Below, piece by piece: positions 1-5,556 of a stretch of DNA of 13,143 nucleotides. The position numbers were made by a program, and so were the translations under genes. The stretch comes from Bradyrhizobium sp. Lineage in GTDB: Bacteria > Pseudomonadota > Alphaproteobacteria > Rhizobiales > Xanthobacteraceae. Within the stretch, counting starts at the first letter, position 1, and each line of letters opens with the position of its first letter. The notes beneath the pieces are model-generated. The model saw only the letters and a list, made by a program, of their open reading frames with translations, did not search any database and was not told the origin of the DNA. The stretch is taken from assembly GCA_028290165.1 (NCBI GenBank), contig JAQGKJ010000052.1, forward strand, positions 1 to 13,143, in the 5' to 3' direction.

Positions 1-286
1 CGAGAAACAGCAGGCTTTCGACCTCCCGCGCCTTGCCGTCGCCGTCGTAGAAGAATGTGACGGGAACATCGAGCGCAGTGGCGATTGATTGAAGACGGGC
101 GGCGCCGACGCGGTTGACGCCCTTCTCGTATTTTTGCACCTGCTGAAAGCTGACGCCAAGTTTGCCACCGAGCTCGGCTTGCGAGATCCGTTGCTCGACG
201 CGGCGCAGCCGGATTCGCTTGCCCAGTTCAATGTCGGGTTTGCCGGCACTTCGCTGTTTCATTTTCTTCGCTGCTGATCTGTTCAT
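1..286 (-). CDS. XRE-family helix-turn-helix transcriptional regulator (3' part missing)
   Basis: This gene reads leftward and leaves the window at base 1, so only the first 95 residues are visible. After a basic N-terminal tail of about 18 residues comes an HTH_3/Cro-CI domain (about residues 20-75). It starts ELGKRIRLRRVEQRISQAEL, continues with the recognition segment VSFQQVQKYEKGVNRV, and ends in SIATALDVPVTFFYD. The sequence FQQVQKYEKG-NRVGAARL is typical of short rhizobial XRE regulators of about 130-140 residues, so perhaps 40 residues are missing. DNA binding is therefore well supported; the target genes are unknown. The ATG at 284-286 has an AAGGA-like stretch about 12 bases upstream; a second in-frame ATG at 260-262 is a possible alternative start. 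A possible small upstream frame (293-439) ends 6 bases before this start. Confidence 0.88.
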   Translation of the reverse strand, partial: MNRSAAKKMKQRSAGKPDIELGKRIRLRRVEQRISQAELGGKLGVSFQQVQKYEKGVNRVGAARLQSIATALDVPVTFFYDGDGKAREVESLLFL

Positions 287-292
287 TCTGGT

Positions 293-439
293 TTACCGTC
301 CTTCGGTCGAGAAACCCCCGAATAAATGAGTCAGGGTTTCACCCTTATATACTCGTTTAAATTCGCTTGGATGGATCAATTCGTATTTAGGCCACGGGAA
401 TTTTGCCGCATCGAAGGCTCCAAGCAACCGTTCGATCAT
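293..439 (-). CDS. Possible 48-residue ORF immediately upstream of the XRE regulator
   Basis: An ATG at 437-439 opens a 48-residue frame starting MIERLLGAFDAAKFPWPKYE and ending FGGFSTEGR. The stop at 293-295 lies 6 bases before the regulator's start, as in an operon. The frame stays open much further upstream, to a TGA at 614-616 (107 sense and stop codons in all), without another ATG, GTG or TTG before this one. The translation has balanced, protein-like composition, but codon use is less GC-biased than in neighbouring genes and no ribosome binding site is evident. I recognise no family. It could be a small accessory protein, the 3' end of a decayed gene, or a chance open frame. Confidence 0.25.
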   Translation of the reverse strand: MIERLLGAFDAAKFPWPKYELIHPSEFKRVYKGETLTHLFGGFSTEGR

Positions 440-506
440 GTGCCGTACCGTGAGAATACGGCGGCAAACGGGATAGGACAGCCAAATATCGCATGACCGG
501 CACGAT

Positions 507-650
507 TCAACCTTGAGAGGTATTATCTTGCTCCCAAGGCGAGCGCCGGAAACGCAGCGATCCCGGCCCGTTTTTGGGAAACGCCCAAAGGTTGGCGCCG
601 CTGAGATGGGTCTTCATGGCCGCAATGCACGCTGCGATGCTTTCCACCAC
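507..650 (-). pseudogene. Possible short ORF or decayed gene fragment
   Basis: A minus-strand frame is open from just after a TGA at 657-659 to a TGA at 507-509. From a GTG at 648-650 it gives 47 residues beginning VVESIAACIAAMKTHLSGAN and ending RRSPWEQDNTSQG; from the ATG at 615-617 it gives 36. It overlaps, in a different frame, the upstream extension of the 293-439 frame. Two protein-like frames that run one into the other are what a frameshifted old gene would look like. No motif or family is recognised and no clear ribosome binding site is seen, so this is a weak call based only on reading-frame quality. Confidence 0.15.
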
Positions 651-819
651 AATCAGTCACTCGACCGGGCCAGGCGTCGGCCAGCCACGCGCGGCGAGGT
701 GTCGGCCGACGAAAATCCACCGCCATTTCCAAGATATGCGGACTTGGTGGAAAGGTGTATGAACGACGGACGGGATCGCCTCATCCAGCCTCGCAAGCTC
801 GGTAACGGAAAAAACGCCG

Positions 820-1080
820 GTGGCTAATTCAGAACAACGACTGCATTCGGTTCTTGCAACCCTCGAGGAGTGCCGGGCCGCTCTCATCCGAAGCAACGAG
901 CGGCAGGCCGCACATTTGGTCTCCGTGGCGATCCTCGAGCTTCGAATGAAGCTCAATCGAATTGCCGACTCGGAATTAAAGGCTTTGTGCGACGCGATGA
1001 CGCCGGACGAGGCGTCGGCGCAAGGATCGCAGGAGCCGCAAGGCCAGCGCCGGCGGCCGCTGCTGAAGCTGGTCAAATAG
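820..1080 (+). CDS. Small conserved-looking hypothetical protein (86 aa)
   Basis: The frame starts at a GTG (820-822) with GGAA at 807-810 as a weak ribosome binding site, and ends at TAG 1078-1080. The first 62 residues look like a compact helical pair: an amphipathic stretch with LATLEECRAALIRSNERQAA, then a second with VAILELRMKLNRIADSELKA. A charged, Gln/Arg-rich tail follows (QGQRRRPLLKLVK). There is no signal peptide, membrane segment or Cys motif. I recall similar short proteins of unknown function in Bradyrhizobium, but no domain name. The opposite strand is also open across it (657-1076), with composition typical of an antisense shadow. Function unknown; it is probably a soluble cytoplasmic helical protein. 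Confidence 0.65.
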   Translation: MANSEQRLHSVLATLEECRAALIRSNERQAAHLVSVAILELRMKLNRIADSELKALCDAMTPDEASAQGSQEPQGQRRRPLLKLVK

Positions 1081-1250
1081 CGTCGCGGTCCGGCGCGCCC
1101 CGGCTACCCCATCCCGCCCCCGTCCGTCACGGCGAGTTGTTTTGGCCGTCGCGATGCCGCATTGGTGATCGAGAAAACCCTCGCCCGTAACCTCGCCCAT
1201 CCGCTACATGAAGCCGGACGAGCGCGACGCCCCCGGGTGTCGGGCCTGGC

Positions 1251-1272
1251 CAAGGCAGGGACAAGGCAGGGA
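1251..1272. repeat. Tandem duplication of an 11-bp unit
   Basis: The 11-mer CAAGGCAGGGA occurs twice without a gap (1251-1261 and 1262-1272). It lies in the gap between the small hypothetical gene and ccdA. It is most simply a replication-slippage duplication; no function is suggested. Confidence 0.8.
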
Positions 1273-1285
1273 GCCGCGGGTTACC

Positions 1286-1387
1286 CGGATCATGATCCGA
1301 TTGGATTCAATCGGATCACGATCTCATCTCTTTGTTTGAGCATGATCTTTTTCGGAAAACCGGTTCCCACTTTTCCGGATCATGCTC
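1286..1387. repeat. Dispersed palindromic intergenic repeat, Rhizobiales type
   Basis: Three palindromic units follow one another. CGGATCATGATCCG (1286-1299) is a perfect 14-bp palindrome. ATCCGATT and AATCGGAT (1295-1302 and 1309-1316) form an 8-bp inverted repeat with a 6-nt loop. The right block (1338-1387) has perfect 10-bp ends, GAGCATGATC and GATCATGCTC. It also has inner arms CGGAAAA (1353-1359) and TTTTCCG (1371-1377) around an 11-nt loop. I recognise the right block as a motif repeated many times in Bradyrhizobium, Rhodopseudomonas and related genomes. It lies 33 bases before ccdA, so it would be in or just ahead of that gene's leader. The remaining DNA of the 1081-1420 gap shows nothing else I can support. 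Confidence 0.8.
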
Positions 1388-1420
1388 TAGTGATGGCGAT
1401 GTAAGGATGGCGATGACTGC

Positions 1421-2155
1421 ATGATTCACGATGTCTCGATTCCCGCGGCGCTGATTGCGGGTGTGGTCAGCTTTCTGTCGCCTTGCGTGCTGCCCCTGGT
1501 TCCGCCGTATCTGATTTACCTCACCGGCGCGACCATCGAGCACGTCGCCAATGACGAGACGGAAGCCGCCTCGAAGCGCGCGGTGATGACCTCGGCGGTC
1601 ATGTTCGTGCTCGGCTTCTCGACCGTGTTCGTAGCGCTCGGTGCGAGCGCCTCCCTGATCGGCGGCTTGATCCATGCCTGGTCGGCAGAACTCGCGATTG
1701 TCGCCGGCATCGTCATCATCATCATGGGCCTGCATTTCCTCGGGCTGACCCGGATCGGATTTCTGATGCGGGAAGGCCGGCTGCCGATCCCAAAGCCGGT
1801 CGGTTTGTGGGGAGCCTATGTGATGGGGCTGGCGTTTGCATTCGGCTGGACCCCCTGCATCGGCCCGATCCTCGCGGCCATCCTGTCGGTCGCCGCCGCC
1901 GAGGCCACGGTGACCAAGGGCGCGGGCCTGCTGGCGGTCTATTCCGCGGGCCTCGGAATTCCGTTTCTGATCGCAGCGCTGATGGTCGAACAGTTCTCGT
2001 CGCTGTTCTCGCGGATGAAGCGGCATCTTGCCAGCGTCGAGCGCGCGATGGGCGTTCTGATGATCATCACCGGCATCGGCTTTCTCACCGGCACCGTAAC
2101 CAATGTGAGCATCTGGCTGTTGGAGACGTTTCCAGGCTTGCAGAATTTCGGCTAG
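1421..2155 (+). CDS. ccdA: CcdA/DsbD-type thiol-disulfide transmembrane transporter
   Basis: CcdA-family proteins pass reducing equivalents from cytoplasmic thioredoxin across the inner membrane to periplasmic thiol proteins, classically for cytochrome c maturation. The 244-residue product has the family's usual length and about six membrane segments. Two conserved Pro-Cys motifs hold the redox pair: FLSPCVLPLVPPY (Cys22) in the first segment and GWTPCIGPI (Cys146) in the fourth. A polar loop around residues 40-52 and another near 117-126 separate segments. The ATG at 1421 is the only usable start, because TGA lies in frame at 1391-1393; AAGGA at 1403-1407 is a rather distant ribosome binding site. 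No cytochrome c or thioredoxin gene adjoins it, so its client is unknown. It converges with the kinase gene with no bases between the stop codons. Confidence 0.9.
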   Translation: MIHDVSIPAALIAGVVSFLSPCVLPLVPPYLIYLTGATIEHVANDETEAASKRAVMTSAVMFVLGFSTVFVALGASASLIGGLIHAWSAELAIVAGIVIIIMGLHFLGLTRIGFLMREGRLPIPKPVGLWGAYVMGLAFAFGWTPCIGPILAAILSVAAAEATVTKGAGLLAVYSAGLGIPFLIAALMVEQFSSLFSRMKRHLASVERAMGVLMIITGIGFLTGTVTNVSIWLLETFPGLQNFG

Positions 2156-3718
2156 CTAGCTCTCGTCCTCGAGCGGCCAGACCAGGGTATAGACGACGCC
2201 GCGGGGCAGGAAATCGACGGTGGCTTCGCCGCCGAGCTGGTCGCGCGCGCTGCGCTCGATTAATCGCGATCCGAACCCGCGCTGCACCGGGGCCGTAACC
2301 GGAGGGCCGCCGGTCTCGGCCCAGATCAGGCGCAATTTCCGCATGGCGTTTTCGGTGGCGACTTCCCAGTCCAGCGCGATGGTGCCGGTGTCGTTCGATA
2401 GCGCCCCATATTTTGCGGCGTTGGTTGCGATCTCGTGCAGGATCATCGACAGCACCACCGCATGCCGTGGCGACAGCGGAACGTTCGGCCCGAACATTCG
2501 CACCCGCTCCGGATTGTTGAGCAGATAAGGCTGCAGCACCCGGCCGACCACGTCCTGCAGTTCGGAGCCCTGCCACTTCTCCGTGCTCAGGAGATTATGC
2601 GCCTCCGCCAGCGCGCCGAGCCGGCCCTCGAACGTCCTGCGCTCGGCCTTGCTCGCGCTCCGAAAGGTCTGCACCGCGATCGCCTGCAGGATGGCCAGCG
2701 TGTTCTTGACGCGGTGATTGAGTTCCTCGATCAGGAGGTCGTGCAGCATCTCGCCGCGGAGAATCGTCGTCGCCATCCGCACCGCAAAGGCAAGGCCAGT
2801 CAGCAGCAGGACGCCGCCGATCACGCTGGTGATCGCGAGCCTGCGCCACAACGGGCCGACCATGGAGCCTTCCGCAATGCCGGCCGCCACTGTCCAGCCG
2901 GTGAGCGAGGATCGTGCGAAAGTGGTGATCAGCGGCACGCCTTCGAGCGAGACGGTCTCCAGCGTGGATTCGGGCTCGCGAAACATCTCGCTGGAGAGCG
3001 AGGGCGATGGACGCTTGCCGACCGTCTCTTGCGGATTGGGAACCCGCGCAAAACTGATGCCGTCGCCATCGAAGATCGAGATCGTCCAATCCTGGCTCGG
3101 GCGCTGCTTTTCGATGATGGCCTGGAAAATCTCGACCGGTGGGCTGAAGGAAATGTCGTAGAGAACCTCGCCGTCGCGAATCACCGGCACCTCGACGGTC
3201 ACGATCGGCCGCTTCTTTACCGCACCGACGAACAGGTTTGAGTAATGCGGACTTTTGGTCGCGAACACCTGATCGACGATTTCGCGGTTGTTGCGCAACG
3301 GCAGGCTTGCGGTGTCCGTCGTGACCGAGGAGAACAGCTGGCGGCCTTCGCGGTCTGCCACCAGCACCACGCCATCCCTGCCATATTGGTCGAGAAAGCC
3401 CGAAGCAATGCGGCGAAAACTTTCGAATTCGCCGTCGCGCAATGCGTTGGTGAGCGCCAGCACCTGCAGCGCGCCGGTCATGCGCTCCATCTCGGCATCG
3501 AGCACAAGGCGAATGCTGCGCACGGTTTCGAGAACGCGCTGTGAGGCATTCTTGCGCTCTTGCTCGTAATTATTGAACACAATGGTGGCCGCGAAGATGA
3601 TCAGCGGCAGCGTGGTGCCCGCGACCAGAAGGGCAAGGCGTACTGGCAGTGAGGGTTTCCGCACGCGGGTTCCGCATCGATGCATTTGGCGCAGGTGGCG
3701 CCAAATCGCCGCAAGCAT
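2156..3718 (-). CDS. HWE-family membrane sensor histidine kinase with periplasmic Cache-like domain
   Basis: This 520-residue protein has a membrane segment (about 26-48), a periplasmic region (about 50-292) that looks like a double-Cache/PAS-like sensor (DGVVLVADREG, RPIVTVEVPVI, WTISIFDGDG), and a second membrane segment (about 294-316). The cytoplasmic kinase core has the H-box EELNHRVKNTLAILQAIAVQ with phospho-acceptor His335. The N-box is LHEIATNAAKYGAL, with His428 and Asn433, and the nucleotide-binding motif is WAETGGPP (Trp466, Glu468) followed by GFGSRLIE (481-488). The N-box His together with WxE defines the HWE kinases. No response regulator or receiver domain is in the window, so its partner is unknown; relatives often work with single-domain receivers or PhyR. 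The ATG at 3716-3718 lacks a clear ribosome binding site, and Met12 (3683-3685) is an alternative start. Confidence 0.9.
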   Translation of the reverse strand: MLAAIWRHLRQMHRCGTRVRKPSLPVRLALLVAGTTLPLIIFAATIVFNNYEQERKNASQRVLETVRSIRLVLDAEMERMTGALQVLALTNALRDGEFESFRRIASGFLDQYGRDGVVLVADREGRQLFSSVTTDTASLPLRNNREIVDQVFATKSPHYSNLFVGAVKKRPIVTVEVPVIRDGEVLYDISFSPPVEIFQAIIEKQRPSQDWTISIFDGDGISFARVPNPQETVGKRPSPSLSSEMFREPESTLETVSLEGVPLITTFARSSLTGWTVAAGIAEGSMVGPLWRRLAITSVIGGVLLLTGLAFAVRMATTILRGEMLHDLLIEELNHRVKNTLAILQAIAVQTFRSASKAERRTFEGRLGALAEAHNLLSTEKWQGSELQDVVGRVLQPYLLNNPERVRMFGPNVPLSPRHAVVLSMILHEIATNAAKYGALSNDTGTIALDWEVATENAMRKLRLIWAETGGPPVTAPVQRGFGSRLIERSARDQLGGEATVDFLPRGVVYTLVWPLEDES

Positions 3719-3812
3719 AGGAGAAGCGCCTGAAATCCGCCAAGGAATTTAGGCCCGTAGACCGGCCCGCTGACGCGGGGTGTGCAATGCGGAAGCTGTG
3801 CGACGTCCTAGA

Positions 3813-5054
3813 CTAGAGGTTGCTGTCGGTGATGGCAGCATAAACCATGGTGCGCAGCTCGCGGCGCACCGGATAGGAGCTCGACGGCAGCAATTGCGTC
3901 ATGAAGATGGCGATCAGTTCTTCCGCGGGATCGATCCAGAATGCCGTCGAGGCCGCGCCGCCCCAGGCATATTCCCCGGCACTGCCCGCGATCAGCGTCT
4001 GCGACGGGTTCATCGTGACCGAGAAGCCGAGACCGAAGCCGACACCGGCATTGGTGGCTTCGCTATACATCGATCTCGACATTTCCGTGAGATCGCGTCC
4101 GCCGGGCAGATGATTTGTGGTCATCAGCGCCAGCGTCTTCGGACCGATCAGCCTGACGCCGCCGAGTTCGCCGCGGTTCAAGAGCGCGCGGCAAAACGTC
4201 AGATAATCCGCCGTCGTCGAGCACAAGCCGCCTCCGCCCGAGACCAGGGACGGCTGTGACAGAAACGAGCTTTCGGTTGGATCGTCCTGCAGGGTCATGC
4301 CACCCTTGCCGTCGGCGGCGTAGCATGCCGCGAGGCGGTGGGCTTTCGCAGCGGGAACGAAAAAGCCGGTGTCGTTCATGCCCAGCGGATCGAAGATGCG
4401 CTCTTGCAAAAACTGTTCGAACGGCTTGCCGCTGATCTTGCCGATGAGATAGCCGATGACGTCGGTGGAGACGGAATAATTCCAGGCCTCGCCGGGCGAG
4501 AATTCCAGCGGAAGTTTTGCCAGGCCCTCGATCATCGATTGCAATGTGCCCGCTTTCTCGATCTCGCCGATTTTCATCTCGCGATAGGCGGCATCGACGT
4601 TGGAGCGCTGCTGGAAGCCGTAGGTCAGTCCGGAGGTGTGCCGCAGCAGGTCGAAGATCAGCATCGGCCGCGACGGCGGCCTGCTAAAAAATGCCGGCGC
4701 GGTGCCTGCCTGGAACACGCCGAGGTTTTTCCATTCCGGGATATATTTGTGAACGGGCTCGTCGAGCGCGACGCGGCCTTCCTCGACCAGCATCATGAAG
4801 GCGACGCAGGTGATCGGCTTGGTCATCGAATAGAGGCGAAAAATGGTGTCGTCCTTCATGGGCGGTTTGCGCTCGACATCGGCAAAGCCCTGCATCGCGT
4901 TGTGGACGATCTTGCCGCGGCGGTAGACCAGCAGCTGTGTTCCCGGGAAGCGGCCGGCATCGACATAGCGGCGCTTCAGGTGCGCCTCGAGACGCTCGAA
5001 AGCGGCTTTCGACATGCCCGCGGATTCGGGGGAAGCGGGGACCGGGGCTAACAT
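3813..5054 (-). CDS. Serine beta-lactamase-fold hydrolase (family VIII esterase-like)
   Basis: The 413-residue protein belongs to the Beta-lactamase (class C/penicillin-binding protein-like) superfamily. The nucleophile motif S-x-x-K is SMTK (Ser76, Lys79) within FRLYSMTKPIT. The second motif is YSVS (Tyr193) within AWNYSVSTDVIGYLIG. Near the C-terminus the third motif is replaced by WGG (in EYAWGGAASTAFW), as in family VIII carboxylesterases of the EstB type. This favours ester or amide hydrolysis over real beta-lactam resistance. RHTSGLTYGF (138-147) is also typical. There is no signal peptide, which suggests a cytoplasmic enzyme; the substrate is unknown. AGGAG lies 9 bases before the ATG (5052-5054). 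The kinase gene follows 94 bases downstream on the same strand; co-transcription is possible but unproven. Confidence 0.88.
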   Translation of the reverse strand: MLAPVPASPESAGMSKAAFERLEAHLKRRYVDAGRFPGTQLLVYRRGKIVHNAMQGFADVERKPPMKDDTIFRLYSMTKPITCVAFMMLVEEGRVALDEPVHKYIPEWKNLGVFQAGTAPAFFSRPPSRPMLIFDLLRHTSGLTYGFQQRSNVDAAYREMKIGEIEKAGTLQSMIEGLAKLPLEFSPGEAWNYSVSTDVIGYLIGKISGKPFEQFLQERIFDPLGMNDTGFFVPAAKAHRLAACYAADGKGGMTLQDDPTESSFLSQPSLVSGGGGLCSTTADYLTFCRALLNRGELGGVRLIGPKTLALMTTNHLPGGRDLTEMSRSMYSEATNAGVGFGLGFSVTMNPSQTLIAGSAGEYAWGGAASTAFWIDPAEELIAIFMTQLLPSSSYPVRRELRTMVYAAITDSNL

Positions 5055-5088
5055 CGCGACAATCTCCTGAAGCTTTCGGGGTCCAGTC

Positions 5089-5118
5089 TTGATAGCCGAA
5101 AACCACGCGACGTTTCAA
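5089..5118 (-). promoter_or_regulatory. Candidate sigma-70-type promoter for the hydrolase gene
   Basis: Reading leftward, TTGAAA (complement of 5113-5118) and TATCAA (complement of 5089-5094) are separated by 18 bases. They match TTGACA at 5 of 6 positions and TATAAT at 4 of 6. Transcription would begin near 5082, about 28 bases before the start codon. This is a motif match only. Confidence 0.35.
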
Positions 5119-5233
5119 AGGACGACCGGTTCTGAAGAGCTTACGATTTTCGCATGAAAGCGGGTGAGGGAATCGCGCCAAGGCCGATGATGGCTGTTAC
5201 TGGCGACGCCTGAAACGCGTCGATTGGGTACCT

Positions 5234-5266
5234 GCTTATTTCTTGTGCGGCGCACAAGAAATAAGC
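5234..5266. repeat. Perfect 15-bp inverted repeat with 3-nt loop in the narK upstream region
   Basis: GCTTATTTCTTGTGC (5234-5248) and its exact reverse complement (5252-5266) flank GGC. The centre lies about 160 bases before the predicted narK transcription start, a typical distance for an enhancer used with sigma-54. The inner TTGTGCGGCGCACAA resembles an FNR/FixK box, but its half-sites are one base too far apart (TTG-N9-CAA instead of N8). No T-run follows in either direction that would make it a standard terminator. It may be an operator or enhancer, or a transcribed hairpin for the hydrolase message. Confidence 0.75.
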
Positions 5267-5298
5267 GAATCGCAATTTAAGAAATAAGCGAATCGCAA
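5256..5298. repeat. 20-bp perfect direct repeat, 23-bp period
   Basis: AAGAAATAAGCGAATCGCAA occurs at 5256-5275 and again at 5279-5298, separated by TTT. The first copy shares its left end with the right arm of the 15-bp inverted repeat. The core AAGAAATAAGC is therefore present three times: once inverted and twice direct. At the end of the second copy, CGCAAA-T-TTTGCG (5294-5306) is another small palindrome. Repeated sites about two helical turns apart suggest cooperative binding by a regulator, but the protein is unknown. Confidence 0.75.
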
Positions 5299-5385
5299 AT
5301 TTTGCGTGCGGATAAACCCCTGCCAAAAAGTTGGGCGATTGACATAAACTATTGAAATATATGTAGATTTTGCACCGCAGCGGCT

Positions 5386-5401
5386 TGGCACGAAGCTTGA
5401 A
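5386..5401 (+). promoter_or_regulatory. Sigma-54-type -24/-12 promoter for narK-bjgb-flp-nasC
   Basis: TTGGCACG (5385-5392), four bases (AAGC), then TTGAA (5397-5401) match the RpoN consensus YTGGCACG-N4-TTGCW, except that the -12 C is A. Transcription would start near 5411, leaving a leader of about 145 nt before narK. TGCACC (5371-5376) is a perfect NtrC half-site, but its partner (GGCTTG) is poor. Upstream, TTGACA at 5339-5344 with TGTAGA 17 bases later is a weaker sigma-70 alternative. RpoN/NtrC control would fit a nitrogen-assimilation operon. Confidence 0.5.
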
Positions 5402-5412
5402 TAGTTGGTGCT

Positions 5413-5430
5413 GACGCCATCGTTGCCGTC
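5413..5430 (+). promoter_or_regulatory. Leader hairpin with ANTAR-like hexaloop (possible NasT target)
   Basis: GACGCC and GCCGTC pair around the six-base loop ATCGTT (5419-5424); there is one C-C mismatch in the six-pair stem. Targets of ANTAR antiterminators such as NasT have hexanucleotide loops with A first and G fourth, as here. The usual second hairpin of this type was not found downstream, which weakens the call. Its place at the start of the predicted narK leader fits nitrate-dependent antitermination by NasST. Confidence 0.35.
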
Positions 5431-5467
5431 CCTGGAAACCAATCATCCGAATTGTGACACCGCCAGA

Positions 5468-5482
5468 CTGGGGCCTCCCCAG
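5468..5482 (+). promoter_or_regulatory. GC-rich hairpin in the narK leader
   Basis: CTGGGG and CCCCAG form a perfect 6-bp stem with a CCT loop, about 74 bases before the narK start. There is no downstream T-run, so it is not a standard intrinsic terminator. A second short hairpin, GGCAG-TGG-CTGCC (5521-5533), ends 8 bases before the AAGGA at 5542-5546 and could affect ribosome access. Confidence 0.4.
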
Positions 5483-5556
5483 AGCGCGCCTCCATGCCCT
5501 TCGAGCACGATCACCCCGACGGCAGTGGCTGCCCCATTCAGAAAGGAAATTTCGAA

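Larger units (their letters stand above)
287..819. other. Low-information gap between the regulator and the small hypothetical gene
   Basis: This stretch of about 530 bases holds no gene I can name. Its left third is AT-rich for this genome. It contains a dyad of nested arms (GAGT 328-331 with ACTC 351-354, and AGGGT 333-337 with ACCCT 341-345) next to a TATATA at 346-351, which could be the minus-strand promoter and operator of the regulator at 1-286. Against that, the same bases lie inside a long minus-strand open frame (293-613) that reads like protein. Plus-strand frames at 513-827 and 574-762 are rich in Arg, Pro and His in the way of shadow frames, and I do not call them. The right half may be decayed coding sequence. 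Confidence 0.5.

Noticed and set aside
371..496. 41-residue plus-strand frame beginning MDQFVFRPRE
   Set aside because: It is short, has no ribosome binding site, and lies antisense to the more convincing minus-strand frame.
513..827. 104-residue plus-strand open frame
   Set aside because: It is rich in Arg and Pro without hydrophobic pattern or motif, and lacks a ribosome binding site.
657..1076. 139-residue minus-strand open frame antisense to the 86-residue gene
   Set aside because: Its composition (Ser, Arg and Cys rich) is that of an antisense shadow; the plus-strand frame has better codon use and a coherent helical product.
3766..3779. CCCGC-TGAC-GCGGG hairpin between the hydrolase and the kinase as a terminator
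   Set aside because: The stem is only 5 bp and no T-run follows on the minus strand; too weak to call.
3813..5054. Antibiotic-resistance beta-lactamase
   Set aside because: There is no signal peptide, and the YSxS and WGG motifs fit esterase-type family members better than resistance enzymes.
5243..5257. FNR/FixK/NnrR box in TTGTGCGGCGCACAA
   Set aside because: The spacing is TTG-N9-CAA, one base longer than the 14-bp consensus, and the inner bases do not match TTGAT-N4-ATCAA. It is better explained as part of the long inverted repeat.
5234..5266. Intrinsic terminator at the 15-bp hairpin
   Set aside because: There is no T-run on either strand after the stem, and the arms are AT-rich at the base instead of GC-rich.
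5141..5446. 101-residue minus-strand frame in the narK upstream region
   Set aside because: It reads through the inverted and direct repeats, giving internally repeated residues, and has no motif or ribosome binding site.
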